NCBI RefSeq assembly: GCF_004745825.1
Contig: NZ_SRLA01000003.1
Coordinates: forward strand, 1 to 64,000
Direction: 5' to 3'
DNA: 64,000 bases
Origin: Hymenobacter fodinae
GTDB taxonomy: Bacteria; Bacteroidota; Bacteroidia; Cytophagales; Hymenobacteraceae
The notes under the pieces were generated by a model that made no database searches, was not told where the DNA came from, and was given only the letters and a program-made list of their open reading frames with translations. Of this stretch, positions 9,450 to 19,013 are shown one piece after another (position 1 is the first letter of the stretch; every line of letters begins with the position of its first letter). Made by a program: the position numbers and the translations under genes.

Positions 9450-10058
9450 CTAGTGCATCCGGTCGTCGCGGACAGGGAGATTAACGATGATTTCGCCTTC
9501 AATCTTTAGCAGCTCCTGCAGGCGCACATCCACCTCTTTAGGGTCGCAGTATTCCTTGGCCAAATCAACGTAGCTCACGAAGTGGCCCGCTTCCGATACC
9601 ATCAGCTCATAATAAAACTTAGAGAGTTCAGGGTCGGGAATGTGCTTCCACAACAACTTGAACCGCTCACAGCTACGGGCTTCTATCAGAGCACTTACCA
9701 GTAGCGTATCCATCAGCTGCCGCTCCCGGGCGCCGCCCTTCCGGATGTGGGTCATGAGCTGCACCACATACTCGTCGCGGCGAGGCTTACCCAGCTCATG
9801 CCCGCGCTTGCGTAGCTCTGCCAGCACCCGCTCAAAGTGCGACCACTCTTCCGCCACCAGCAGCGTGAGCTCGTCTACAAGCCGAGTTTTCTCCGGGTAC
9901 TTTACAATCAGGCTAATGCCCGTGCTGGCCGCTTTCTGCTCGCAGTACGCATGGTCAACCAGAATATCTTCAATGTTTTTGCTGGCAATATCCACCCACC
10001 GTGGGTCGGTGTTCAGCTTCAGCTTTAAGATGGTTTTCTCTTTTCCTTCGGGATGCAT
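9450..10058 (-). CDS. miaE: tRNA-(ms2io6A)-hydroxylase MiaE
   Basis: Non-heme di-iron monooxygenase that hydroxylates the isopentenyl group of ms2i6A37 in tRNA. The 202 residues form a ferritin-like four-helix bundle. Candidate iron ligands are in EDILVDHAYCEQKAA, AEEWSHFERV (ExxxH), ALIEARSCERF and MVSEAGHFVSY (ExxH), the arrangement of the MiaE family. The substrate is made by MiaB, which is encoded at 20.6 kb in this window. It is a single gene between a strong hairpin and the porin gene. Confidence 0.9.
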   Translation of the reverse strand: MHPEGKEKTILKLKLNTDPRWVDIASKNIEDILVDHAYCEQKAASTGISLIVKYPEKTRLVDELTLLVAEEWSHFERVLAELRKRGHELGKPRRDEYVVQLMTHIRKGGARERQLMDTLLVSALIEARSCERFKLLWKHIPDPELSKFYYELMVSEAGHFVSYVDLAKEYCDPKEVDVRLQELLKIEGEIIVNLPVRDDRMH

Positions 10059-10125
10059 AGCACTTAGGCGTTCATGGCTGATTGTAGCCCGATGAGGAGT
10101 AGATCATCTGACTACTCCTCAACAA

Positions 10126-12150
10126 TCAATTGAAAAATTGCCACCGGATACCGAACTGAAGTCGGCGGGGCAAGCCGGCGTAGTACGGCGTAGTGTAATA
10201 TCCCGACTGCGGCAGGAACTGGTTGACGTAGGCCATCTTGAAGAACACATTCACCGTTTTGATGTCGGCACTCACGAACACGTCGGCAATGGGAGTGTTA
10301 CGAATGGTAAAGTGGTCCTGGAAGAAAAACTGCTGAGTAGTGGGGTTGTAATCGTATGGCTTCCAGCGCGACTGGAAATAGGCCTGCACACCAAACTGCC
10401 CAAACAAGGCCTTTTTAAACACATATCCCTGGAAATACAACCGCGACTCCCCTACTAGCCAAGGGAAACGTAGCCCTTCAGTGCCGTTCAATACCTTGGT
10501 GTAGGTAGCTTGGTTATCAAAGAATAGGTGGCCTACGTTGAGTTTGTGTTGAGCCGTAAGACTTACTATCTGACGTGAATCCGTAAGCTGAGCCGGCACT
10601 GCTTGCCGATTGTAGTACACAAGGTTAGACACGTTGGCAAAAGCACCAACAAGTTGAGCGTACTGATTACCGAACTTTTGATTTATCGCACCTTGCACGT
10701 GCTGCACTTGGGTATTATTAAAGCTCTTGTTATACCAAACAGCGTGATTTCCCTCGAATCGCTGTTCTGTTAGAGTAGGAGAATAACTGGTAATGAGTCC
10801 ATCTACACGCACCGGACCTAGGTTTGTGTTTCCACGAAAGATGTATTCTGTCTTTTTTAGATTAATAATCTCTTTGAAGTTCTGCGGCACTTTTACCTCT
10901 CCTGAAGTTTGAATTTCAAACTGTTTGTAAGTGAAACCAGCAGACCCACCGAGGAAAAACTGCGTGGCGCGCACAGAATCTGCCGGGTAGTTTAACTTTT
11001 CAACCGTAATCGTATTGCTACCGTAGCGTGAGCGGGATTCTAAAGAGTACGTCCGCTGCTTACCGTAGAGCCGGTAGGCCACAGTAGGGGAGTTACCCAT
11101 TACCCCTACAGTATTTTCAATCTGGCGAAAATCAGCACGGTCATCGGTAATGGTATTACTGAACCGCCGCAGATCGTAACGAAATGTGCCCTGCCGACTA
11201 GGAATGGCAGATTGCGTGACAATCAACTGATCGTCAAAGTATTTGTTCTGACGACGGGTCCAATCGGCAATGTGATACGCGGTAAGGCCCCGGCCTAGCA
11301 ACCGGTAGGTATGGGCCAAATGCACTTGATCTCGATCATCTCGATTAACAGCATTAGTTAACCGAACCTCTTCTCGCTGATAATCAAACAGCTTCGAAAG
11401 ATCTACCTTCTTTCCATCTGTGCCTTCTAACATATCAGTCGGCAAGGGAATAATCCCCCCCTGCTCCACGGCCCGGTGCCGGGCCGTGGTTAAATTGGCC
11501 ATTAGGTGGTAGCGGTCGTCGGAGGTTTGATAGCGTACAAACAGCAGAAAGTTGCTGTGCTCTACCTGCCCGGCGCGGGTGCTTTGAACGGCCACTGCTT
11601 TATTCGACCCAAACCGTTCGTAGGCAAATCCCACGTTTAAGTCCTTTTTAAGGCTGCGGGTGTAGCCAAGCTCAAAAATCTGCTCGTAGGGATTGCCCTG
11701 ATGGAAGCGGAAGAACGTGTAGGGCGAGCGGGTATCGTAATACGGAATGGTGGAGGCATTGCGCACGTAACGGTCGAAGACGTTGCGGCCCAAACGGGCT
11801 CCTATCTCCGTGTTCGGCTGCCAGAGCAGGTGGCGGGAGGCCGTTCCAAAGTTGCCTAAGTCTTGATAATACGCCGAATCGTGCACCCAGTAGCGGTTTT
11901 GGGGCAGGCGCGTGAGCGTGGTATCAATCATGCGGCCTACGGTATCACCGCGCATCATATCGGCTTCACGCAGGATGAACGTGGTGCGGGCTCCGTACCG
12001 GTTTTTAGTGGAGTCGTCGACGATCTGAGCCCGGGCGGCGGGTAACAGGGCCGGCACTCCTCCCAGCAGCAGGGCCATCAGGAGCAGCAGACGCAACCAA
12101 CAGATAGGCCTAGCGGCCAGAATTAGCGGAATCAGGGGTAAATCAGACAA
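10126..12150 (-). CDS. Putative outer-membrane porin
   Basis: 674 residues starting with a long basic-hydrophobic signal region (ICWLRLLLLMALLLGG, cleavage likely after ARA-Q). The mature protein is rich in alternating hydrophobic and aromatic strands and Tyr/Phe, and it ends RRLQFGIRWQFFN with a terminal aromatic typical of beta-barrels. It resembles the large putative porin family found in Cytophagales. The start overlaps the end of lpxK by 8 bp, so the two are translated from one mRNA. Solute specificity is not visible. Confidence 0.75.
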   Translation of the reverse strand: MSDLPLIPLILAARPICWLRLLLLMALLLGGVPALLPAARAQIVDDSTKNRYGARTTFILREADMMRGDTVGRMIDTTLTRLPQNRYWVHDSAYYQDLGNFGTASRHLLWQPNTEIGARLGRNVFDRYVRNASTIPYYDTRSPYTFFRFHQGNPYEQIFELGYTRSLKKDLNVGFAYERFGSNKAVAVQSTRAGQVEHSNFLLFVRYQTSDDRYHLMANLTTARHRAVEQGGIIPLPTDMLEGTDGKKVDLSKLFDYQREEVRLTNAVNRDDRDQVHLAHTYRLLGRGLTAYHIADWTRRQNKYFDDQLIVTQSAIPSRQGTFRYDLRRFSNTITDDRADFRQIENTVGVMGNSPTVAYRLYGKQRTYSLESRSRYGSNTITVEKLNYPADSVRATQFFLGGSAGFTYKQFEIQTSGEVKVPQNFKEIINLKKTEYIFRGNTNLGPVRVDGLITSYSPTLTEQRFEGNHAVWYNKSFNNTQVQHVQGAINQKFGNQYAQLVGAFANVSNLVYYNRQAVPAQLTDSRQIVSLTAQHKLNVGHLFFDNQATYTKVLNGTEGLRFPWLVGESRLYFQGYVFKKALFGQFGVQAYFQSRWKPYDYNPTTQQFFFQDHFTIRNTPIADVFVSADIKTVNVFFKMAYVNQFLPQSGYYTTPYYAGLPRRLQFGIRWQFFN

Positions 12151-13201
12151 CAGCGTGGGGCTGAAAGTAGGGTATCAGAAGCTCCAGCAGGCGGGCGTCG
12201 CCGTCGGCCAGGAGCCGGACATCAATGGGAAGGTAAAATACGGGCAATTGCCTGACAACTGCCGCCAAAGCTGGCTCCAGCAGGCGGGCGGCGTCTTTCT
12301 GCGTGGTGAAAACGCTTTGGCCGGGCGCTAATTGCGCAGCCACAGCGGCAATTTCTGCTTCCGTGAACACATGGTGGTCGGGGAAGCGGGCGTGGTGCAC
12401 TACACGGTAGCCAGCCATTTCCAGATACTGCCGCAAGGGCTCAGGCTGGGCTATGCCCGTGAGCAATAACACTTCGGTCCCAGTTGGCTCTGGGGCTGCG
12501 CCTACCGGTACAGGCGCCCCGTACTCGTATGTAGAGAACAGCACTGGCACGGTAGGCCGGGCGTAGCGCCGGATGCGGCGGGTAATATCCTGGCGGCGAG
12601 CTTCGGAAAGCAGCGGGTCGCACTTCGTGACCAGAATCAGATCCGCCCGTATAGCCCCGACTCTACTTTCCCGAAGGCGCCCGGCGGGCAGCACCCAGTC
12701 CTCGAAAAAAGGCCGCTCTTGTTCCGTGAGCAAGATATTGAAGCTAGGCCGCACTTTTCGGTGCTGGTAGGCATCATCTAGCACAATTACGGAGGTAGCT
12801 GGCGCGTCGGAGAGCAGTTGCCGGATGCCGGCCACACGGTCTTCACAAACGGCCACGGGCACCGCTTGCTTAAACTGCTGGAATTGTTGCAGAGGCTCGT
12901 CGCCGATAGTGGCGGCCGTGTCGGTACCCGTAGCGAAGCGGTAGCCGCGGGTGCGCCGGCCGTAGCCGCGGCTAAGCATGGCCGGCGACTGGCCTAGCTG
13001 CTGCAGCACCGTAATCAAGTGGGCTACGTGGGGCGTTTTACCAGTGCCTCCTACGCGCAGGTTGCCCACGTTCAGCACCGGCACTTCAGCAAATGCCACG
13101 GTGGTATTCAGGCCCGTGCGATACAGCAAGTTGCGCACAGCCATAACACCGGCGTAGAGCCAGCTTAGGGGCAGCAGCAACACAGTGAGCAGAGAAGGCA
13201 C
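12143..13201 (-). CDS. lpxK: Tetraacyldisaccharide 4'-kinase LpxK
   Basis: Phosphorylates the 4' position of the lipid A precursor at the inner membrane. 352 residues: an N-terminal membrane-associated helix, the Walker A motif NLRVGGTGKTPH near residues 47-58, and the Walker B-like VIVLDDAYQHR near 140. All are diagnostic of the family. It is upstream of, and overlaps by 8 bp, the putative porin, so outer-membrane lipid and protein genes share an operon. Start ATG 13201; the preceding 225 bp contain several CTAGGCC motifs and no gene. Confidence 0.92.
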   Translation of the reverse strand: MPSLLTVLLLPLSWLYAGVMAVRNLLYRTGLNTTVAFAEVPVLNVGNLRVGGTGKTPHVAHLITVLQQLGQSPAMLSRGYGRRTRGYRFATGTDTAATIGDEPLQQFQQFKQAVPVAVCEDRVAGIRQLLSDAPATSVIVLDDAYQHRKVRPSFNILLTEQERPFFEDWVLPAGRLRESRVGAIRADLILVTKCDPLLSEARRQDITRRIRRYARPTVPVLFSTYEYGAPVPVGAAPEPTGTEVLLLTGIAQPEPLRQYLEMAGYRVVHHARFPDHHVFTEAEIAAVAAQLAPGQSVFTTQKDAARLLEPALAAVVRQLPVFYLPIDVRLLADGDARLLELLIPYFQPHAVV

Positions 13202-13426
13202 GGGTGAGTAAGCAAATTTTAGTGGCGCAAAAATAACGGGTAACGCATAGCATCGGGCGACAGGCCTAGATATATCTGGTGCTAGCCTCTGTTATATGCG
13301 GCCTAGATCTGTGTGCAGATAAGCATTAAGCGCCTCGCTTGAATGTTTGCACTGAGGCCCTTGCGGTAAGCTAGGCCACTAGCGTGCAGCTTCTGCGTAC
13401 AAGCAGTTCGCCTCCACCTTTCCTAT

Positions 13427-14098
13427 ATGTTTGCTGACCGTTTGCTGCGCCACTTAACTGAGTTTCCGTCACCGCCCACCCTGCCCGAGGATGTAGAGGC
13501 CTACAGCCCTTACCAAGACGCTACCCCGCGGGAGCTTTTCACGCAGTTTGCGCAGCGCCACTATAAAGATGATCAGCCCAGAGTAGCCCTACTGGGCATC
13601 AACCCTGGGCGGTTGGGCAACGGTCGCACCGGCGTAGCCTTTACCGACCCAGTGGCCTTATCAACCTGGGGCATTGCGAACGACCTACCGCGGCGCCGGG
13701 AGCCATCCAGTGAGTTTGTGCAGGCCGTGGTGCTGGCCATGGGCGGTCCGACGGCCTTTTACGAGCGGTTTTTCCTGGGGTCTCTCTACCCCTTAGTGCT
13801 TTTGCGGCATGGTCTGAACTACAACTTTTACGACTCCGTAGCCGTGACAAAGGCGCTGTGGCCGGATATTCAATTATCAGTGCGGCAGCTGGTGGAAGAA
13901 GTAGGCTTGGCCCGGCATGCCGCCGTCTGCCTGGGTCAGCGCAACGGTAAGTACTTTCACAAGCTCAATGAGGAATTGCAGCTCTTCGATCACATTCATG
14001 TGCTGGACCACCCACGTTATTTGATGCAGTACAAGCGCAGAGCCCTGGCTGATAACGTAGCGAATTATGTGCGGGTGCTTGATGGCCTAATCAGTTAG
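13427..14098 (+). CDS. SMUG2-type uracil-DNA glycosylase
   Basis: 223-residue protein of the uracil-DNA glycosylase superfamily, base-excision repair. The catalytic-loop motif ALLGINPGRLGNGRTG (residues about 54-69) has the NPG form of SMUG enzymes. A C-terminal LDHPRYLMQYK carries the second motif (HPR followed by an aromatic). Length and motifs agree with the SMUG2 family described in Bacteroidota such as Pedobacter. It stands alone, with only a short gap before nif3. Substrate range (uracil, hydroxymethyluracil) is not predictable here. Confidence 0.82.
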   Translation: MFADRLLRHLTEFPSPPTLPEDVEAYSPYQDATPRELFTQFAQRHYKDDQPRVALLGINPGRLGNGRTGVAFTDPVALSTWGIANDLPRRREPSSEFVQAVVLAMGGPTAFYERFFLGSLYPLVLLRHGLNYNFYDSVAVTKALWPDIQLSVRQLVEEVGLARHAAVCLGQRNGKYFHKLNEELQLFDHIHVLDHPRYLMQYKRRALADNVANYVRVLDGLIS

Positions 14099-14201
14099 TG
14101 TTGTATAGATAAGTACTTCTTAGCTCCGGCTAGGCCTATAACAGCCCCAGAAATTGCCTAAACTAGGAGCTGATTGCCACCTTGCCGTACTTTGCTACCC
14201 T

Positions 14202-15305
14202 ATGCCCGTAACCATTCAAGACTTAGCCCGCGTACTCGAACGCGCCGCTCCCCTGGCCTATCAAGAATCCTACGACAACGCCGGACTGCAGTGCGGCGAC
14301 CCGTACATGCAAGTGCGCGGGGTGCTTATTGCCTTAGATTGCACCCCAGCCGTGGTGGACGAAGCTCTGCGCCGCGGCTGCAACGTGGTGGTAGCTCATC
14401 ATCCAGTAGTGTTCAAGCCTCTCAAGCGCCTCACCGGCGCAAACGAAGTAGAGCAGACCATTATTAAGGCTATCAAAAACGATGTGGCTATTTACGCAGC
14501 CCATACCAACCTCGATAATGTGCTGCTGGGCGTTAACCGCAAGCTGGCCGACAAGCTAGGTCTGCAAAATTTGCAGATTCTGGACCCCAAGTCGGGCACC
14601 TTGGGCAAGCTCGTTACTTATGTACCACCAACCCACACCGAGGCAGTGCTCCAGGCTCTGTATCAGGCTGGGGCTGGGCAGGTAGGTGAGTACTCGGAGT
14701 GTAGTTTCCGGATGGAAGGCACTGGCACCTTTACACCCGGAGCTGGCACCAACCCCCATACTGGCACTCCGCTGCAGCCCGAAACTACCCGTGAGGAACG
14801 CGTAGAAGTTCTGCTGCCCCTACACCTGCAGGGCGCTGCGCTGCGAGCCTTGCGGCAAGCTCACCCTTACGAGGAAGTGGCCTACGAGCTCATCAAGCTG
14901 GAAAACACGCACCAAGATGTAGGTTCCGGCATGGTGGGTGACTTGCCCGAGGAGATGAGCCCCCGGGAATTTCGCCGGCGCCTGCGCGAGGCGCTGGGTG
15001 TACCGGTGGTAAAGCACACAGAGTTCGAGCGGCCCATCAGGCGCGTAGCTTTGTGCGGCGGGGCAGGCAGCTTTCTGATTGGCAAGGCCCGCGCCGCCGG
15101 CGCCCAGGCTTACGTAACCGGCGACCTAAAATACCACGAATATTTCAGTGCCGAAGGCCGCCTGATGCTCTGCGACGTAGGCCACTTTGAGAGCGAGCAA
15201 TTCACGGGGGAAATCTTCCGGGATTTGCTTACCGATAACTTTGGGAGTACTTTTGCGCTCTTAACTGCTGAGACCCTTACCAACCCCGTCCGTTATGATT
15301 TCTAA
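14202..15305 (+). CDS. Nif3-like dinuclear metal centre protein (GTP cyclohydrolase I type 2 family)
   Basis: 367 residues from ATG 14202; the frame is open 48 nt upstream, but a TACTTTG promoter-like box at 14188-14194 lies inside that extension, so the shorter start is preferred and the mRNA would have almost no leader. Metal ligands of the family are visible: VVVAHHPVVF (HH), AAHTNLDN (H and D), and the C-terminal DVGHFESE (H and E). The central CutA-like insertion (about 120-250) is the long form. Biochemical role remains uncertain for the family. The stop overlaps the next gene by 11 bp. Confidence 0.88.
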   Translation: MPVTIQDLARVLERAAPLAYQESYDNAGLQCGDPYMQVRGVLIALDCTPAVVDEALRRGCNVVVAHHPVVFKPLKRLTGANEVEQTIIKAIKNDVAIYAAHTNLDNVLLGVNRKLADKLGLQNLQILDPKSGTLGKLVTYVPPTHTEAVLQALYQAGAGQVGEYSECSFRMEGTGTFTPGAGTNPHTGTPLQPETTREERVEVLLPLHLQGAALRALRQAHPYEEVAYELIKLENTHQDVGSGMVGDLPEEMSPREFRRRLREALGVPVVKHTEFERPIRRVALCGGAGSFLIGKARAAGAQAYVTGDLKYHEYFSAEGRLMLCDVGHFESEQFTGEIFRDLLTDNFGSTFALLTAETLTNPVRYDF

Positions 15306-16044
15306 TCCCTCCGCGGAAAATACCGTTGCCAGCAAGCTGGAAGCCCTTCTGAACCTGCAGCGCATCGACTCGCAGCTCGACGAAATCCGGCGCGTGCGTG
15401 GCGACTTGCCAGAAGAGGTTCGTGACCTGGAGGACGAAATTGCCGGCTATGAGGTGCGCGTGAGCAAATTCGACGAGGAAATCGCCGGGCTTAACGAGCA
15501 GATCAAACAGCGCAAGCAAAACGCCAAGGACGCCGACGGCCTCATTAAGCGCTACGAAGACCAACAGCAAAACGTCCGCAACAACCGCGAGTACGAGGCT
15601 ATTGCCAAAGAAATAGAGCTGCAGAAGCTGGAAATCCAGATTTCTGAGAAGAAAATCAAAGAAGCTCAGTATCAGATTGAGCTCAAGAACAACGACATCG
15701 CAGGCACCAAGCAGCGCTTGGAAGAGCGTAAGAAGGACCTTACCAACAAGAAAAGTGAGCTCGACGTTATCGTAAGCGAAAGCGAAGCCGATGAAAAGAA
15801 GCTTATGGACGAGCGTGAAGGCGCCGTGCAGCCTGTTGAGGAGCGCCTGCTGATGGCCTACACCCGGATTCGGGGCAACGTACGCAACGGCTTGGCCGTG
15901 GTAACGGTTAAGCGTGATGCCTGCGGTGGTTGCTTCAACACGGTGCCCCCTCAGCGCCAGGCCGATATCATTGCCCACAAGAAAATCATCGTGTGCGAGC
16001 ACTGCGGCCGCGTGCTGGCCGATGTGGAAGCCCGCATCTCGTAA
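15295..16044 (+). CDS. Coiled-coil C4 zinc-ribbon protein (zf-RING_7 / CdsZ-like)
   Basis: 249 residues. Residues about 10-180 form a long charged coiled-coil hairpin. The C-terminal zinc ribbon is CGGC (near 206-209) and CEHCG (near 236-240). The family is linked to nucleic-acid binding, and the chlamydial CdsZ is a described member. It is co-translated with nif3 through the ATG at 15295 overlapping the nif3 stop, a pairing commonly seen in Bacteroidota, which implies related work. No enzymatic motif. Confidence 0.82.
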   Translation: MISNPSAENTVASKLEALLNLQRIDSQLDEIRRVRGDLPEEVRDLEDEIAGYEVRVSKFDEEIAGLNEQIKQRKQNAKDADGLIKRYEDQQQNVRNNREYEAIAKEIELQKLEIQISEKKIKEAQYQIELKNNDIAGTKQRLEERKKDLTNKKSELDVIVSESEADEKKLMDEREGAVQPVEERLLMAYTRIRGNVRNGLAVVTVKRDACGGCFNTVPPQRQADIIAHKKIIVCEHCGRVLADVEARIS

Positions 16045-16065
16045 TTTTTAGTCTCTTGACACACG

Positions 16066-16097
16066 AAAAAGAACGGCTCCCGGGCCGTTCTTTTTTT
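16066..16097 (+). terminator. Rho-independent terminator
   Basis: GAACGGC/GCCGTTC stem with A5 before and T7 after, 22 bp after the zinc-ribbon stop. It separates the nif3 operon from the next gene. Confidence 0.85.
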
Positions 16098-16102
16098 GCC
16101 CT

Positions 16103-17638
16103 ATGGGAAGTATTGCGCAGATACGCAACGGATTGAGTAGCAGCCGGCAGTGGATAGTCTGCCTGCTACTTGTTGTTGCGTTTCTGCGCCTAGCGCATAG
16201 TGCCCCATCCCAAGAGGCCTATCAGGTTGAGTTAGCCCCCACATCGGTAGCACTCTCGAGTCAGCAAGCCCGTGCTTACGCGGAGGTGCTAAAAATGCGG
16301 CCCGGAGCCGCGCGCAAATGGCTGAAGGGCGCGCCGTCAACCGCCGGAACCCTGCTCATAGCCGATTGCCTGGAAATAACGGAGCTATTGGTAAGCCAGG
16401 ATGCCACCCGCTACGAGGCCGCAGTAGAGGCCCAGGACCGCCGCCTGAGTGCCCTGGATAAATCCTCGGAGCCCGGGGCCTTGCGCGCCTACGCTCGGGC
16501 CGAAATTCGTTTGCATCAAGCCGCTGCCCAGGTGGTGTTTGGCCATGAGGTGCAGGGCGCCTGGAGCCTGCGCCAAAGCTATCAGCAGATGCAGGCTGTG
16601 GTGCAGCGCTATCCGCAGTATTTGCCCGCTCGCAAAACGCTGGGCATGCTCCAATTTTTTATTGGGTCCTTGCCTGAGAGCTATCGGTGGTTTTTGAAGT
16701 TGCTAGGCCTGCCAGGCAGCGTAGAAACGGGCCTGCAGAATCTGCGCTCGGCTGCCACCCAACCCAACGACTTTCAGCTGGAAGCCCGCCTGATTTTAGC
16801 TCTGCTGGAGGAAACGTACTACAAAAAGCCGGAAGCAGCGCTGCAGCTAGTAGAAACCCTGCACCGCCAGCAACCCGACAACTTGCTGCTCAGCTACCTG
16901 CTAATCAGCCAGCTCAAAAAGCAACATCGTACCGACGCCGCCCTGGCGGCCTACCGCGCTAGCCCAGTGGGCGCCGACTACCTGCCCTTGCCTTATTTGC
17001 ACCACATGGCCGCTGACCTGCTGCTCTATCAAGGCCAGTACGCCGCCTCCACGCGGGCTAACCAACAGTTTCTGCAGTTGTATCGGGGGCAACACTACCG
17101 CAAGGATGCCGCGTTTAAGCTATACCTAGCCGCGTGGTTGGCTGGTGATGGGGCCACCGCAGAGAAGTATCGGCGCCAGATTAACGCTAGCGGCCGTACG
17201 GTGCTGGAGGAAGACAACTATGCCCAGCGATTTTTTGAGGAGAAGTTGCCCCTCAACCGCACACTTACAAGGGCTCGCCTGCAGATTGACGGTGGCTATT
17301 ACCGCAGTGCGCTGGCTACCTTAAACAGCTTTCAGCTAACCCAAACTACGCCCCTGCGCGACCGGCTGGAAGCCCCCTACCGGCGGGCCCGTGCCTACCA
17401 CCTCCTAGGCCACCCCGACTCGGCCCGCTTGTATTATGCCCGTACTATTGCGCTGGCCGGGAATGCTCCCTACTATTTCGCGCCGCAGTCGGCGCTGCAA
17501 CTAGGCTACATATACCAGGCGGAAGGTCAGAAGAATACCGCTCGGGCGTATTTCAATAAGGCCCTGAGCTATTCCAAACACGAGTACAAGAACAGCACCG
17601 ACACCAAAGCCAAGCTCGCACTGAAGGAACTAGAGTAA
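16103..17638 (+). CDS. Secreted TPR-repeat protein, unknown function
   Basis: 511 residues. An N-terminal signal or anchor segment (WIVCLLLVVAFLRLAHSA, residues 17-34) is followed by an all-helical protein with several tetratricopeptide-like units, clearest at the C terminus (residues about 395-500: AYHLLGHPDSARLYYARTIA, then LQLGYIYQAEGQKNTARAYF). Probably periplasmic and a protein-interaction scaffold. The start lies only 6 bp after the terminator T-run; other in-frame starts exist downstream, so the true start is not certain. It lies 45 bp before pabB. Confidence 0.7.
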   Translation: MGSIAQIRNGLSSSRQWIVCLLLVVAFLRLAHSAPSQEAYQVELAPTSVALSSQQARAYAEVLKMRPGAARKWLKGAPSTAGTLLIADCLEITELLVSQDATRYEAAVEAQDRRLSALDKSSEPGALRAYARAEIRLHQAAAQVVFGHEVQGAWSLRQSYQQMQAVVQRYPQYLPARKTLGMLQFFIGSLPESYRWFLKLLGLPGSVETGLQNLRSAATQPNDFQLEARLILALLEETYYKKPEAALQLVETLHRQQPDNLLLSYLLISQLKKQHRTDAALAAYRASPVGADYLPLPYLHHMAADLLLYQGQYAASTRANQQFLQLYRGQHYRKDAAFKLYLAAWLAGDGATAEKYRRQINASGRTVLEEDNYAQRFFEEKLPLNRTLTRARLQIDGGYYRSALATLNSFQLTQTTPLRDRLEAPYRRARAYHLLGHPDSARLYYARTIALAGNAPYYFAPQSALQLGYIYQAEGQKNTARAYFNKALSYSKHEYKNSTDTKAKLALKELE

Positions 17639-17671
17639 CGACCCTTGTTTAGCCGGACCGGGGCGGGCGGT

Positions 17672-17679
17672 TACCTTTG
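17672..17679 (+). promoter_or_regulatory. pabB -7 promoter element
   Basis: TACCTTTG, a perfect TAnnTTTG box, ends 4 bp before the GTG at 17684. Its position inside the open frame that begins at 17645 argues that translation starts downstream, on a leaderless or nearly leaderless mRNA. Confidence 0.6.
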
Positions 17680-17683
17680 CGCT

Positions 17684-18973
17684 GTGCATTCCGTTCGTAT
17701 AGCTGACCTTCCCCCCGACTTTCGTGCCCGCGCGTTGCGGTGGGCTGCGGCCTTTCCGTATTGCGCTTATTTTGAGCCAAACGATATTGCCTACCCCCAG
17801 GGCGCATTTACACGGCGGCTGGCCGTGCGGCGCACCCCGGCTTACTCACCGAGTAGCTTGGCAGAGCTCGAACAATGGCTAGGCCAGTCGAGCGAGGCAC
17901 CACGCTGCGGACTGCTTACCTACGACCTAAAAAACGAGGTAGAAGCGCTACAAAGTCACAATCTGGACAACCTCAACTGGCCGGCGCTGCACTTCTTTGA
18001 GCCCGAAATGTGGCTGGAATGGCACAACGAGTCAGTTACTATTTATACGAACTCGCCAGAAGGACTCCCTGCTCCCGAGGTCCTGGCCCAGATTCTAGCT
18101 GCTAGGCCACTTGGCCCAGCACTAGCTCAAGTACCCGTTTTTCAAGCTCGCCTACCAAAGCCCAATTATTTAGATGCCGTAGAGGCTATTCGGGAGGACA
18201 TTTTGAACGGGGAAGTTTATGAGCTGAATTTATGCCAGGAGTTTTACGCGGAAAGCGTAGCGTTAGAGCCCACGGAGGTGTTTTTGCGGCTCCTAGAGAC
18301 GTCGCCCACGCCCTTCGCCGGCTTCTACCGCTGGCACAACCGGTACCTGCTGTGCGCTTCGCCCGAGCGGTTTTTACGGCGCCAGGGTTTTACATTGCTT
18401 TCGCAGCCCATTAAAGGCACTATTCGGCGCGGCGCTACTCCTGCCGCTGACGAACAACAGCGCTTAACGTTGCTGCACGATGAGAAGGAGCGTGCCGAAA
18501 ACCTGATGATTGTGGATTTGGTGCGCAACGACCTAGCCCGCGTGGCCGAAACCGGCTCCGTAAAAGTGCCGGAGCTGTTCGGGTTGTATCCTTTCCGGCA
18601 CGTCTGGCAGATGATTTCCACGGTGCAGGCCACGGCCCAGCCAAGCCTAAGCCTAGTGGAGGCGTTACGCGCCACCTTCCCCATGGGCTCGATGACGGGG
18701 GCACCCAAAATCAGGGCCATGCAGCTTATTGAGCACTACGAGCGCACTCGCCGGGGCCTCTACAGCGGCAGCATTGGGTACGTGCTGCCCAACGGCGACT
18801 TTGACTTCAACGTGGTCATCCGCAGCCTCCAATACCGGCAGGATACGGGCCACCTCAGCTTCCAAGTAGGCTCTGCCATCACCTACGATTCGGTGCCCGA
18901 GTACGAATACCAGGAGTGTCTGCTGAAAGCCCAGGGACTGCTAGATGTGCTCGGGGCTACAGTGAGCGAGTAA
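17684..18973 (+). CDS. pabB: Aminodeoxychorismate synthase component I / anthranilate synthase I family
   Basis: Chorismate-utilising enzyme of p-aminobenzoate (folate) synthesis. The C-terminal 260 residues hold the chorismate-binding fold: EVYELNLCQEF, PIKGTIRRG, the catalytic-loop DEKERAENLMIVDLVRNDL, and MGSMTGAPK near the end. Stand-alone PabB is preferred over TrpE because no trp genes are near and the N-terminal region is short; the glutaminase partner is not in the window. The GTG start at 17684 is chosen because a promoter box occupies 17672-17679; a TTG at 17645 is the alternative. About 429 residues. Confidence 0.82.
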   Translation: MHSVRIADLPPDFRARALRWAAAFPYCAYFEPNDIAYPQGAFTRRLAVRRTPAYSPSSLAELEQWLGQSSEAPRCGLLTYDLKNEVEALQSHNLDNLNWPALHFFEPEMWLEWHNESVTIYTNSPEGLPAPEVLAQILAARPLGPALAQVPVFQARLPKPNYLDAVEAIREDILNGEVYELNLCQEFYAESVALEPTEVFLRLLETSPTPFAGFYRWHNRYLLCASPERFLRRQGFTLLSQPIKGTIRRGATPAADEQQRLTLLHDEKERAENLMIVDLVRNDLARVAETGSVKVPELFGLYPFRHVWQMISTVQATAQPSLSLVEALRATFPMGSMTGAPKIRAMQLIEHYERTRRGLYSGSIGYVLPNGDFDFNVVIRSLQYRQDTGHLSFQVGSAITYDSVPEYEYQECLLKAQGLLDVLGATVSE

Positions 18974-19013
18974 ACAGGTGAAGGGGCCTAGCACCCTTCA
19001 CGCCCTACCTCGC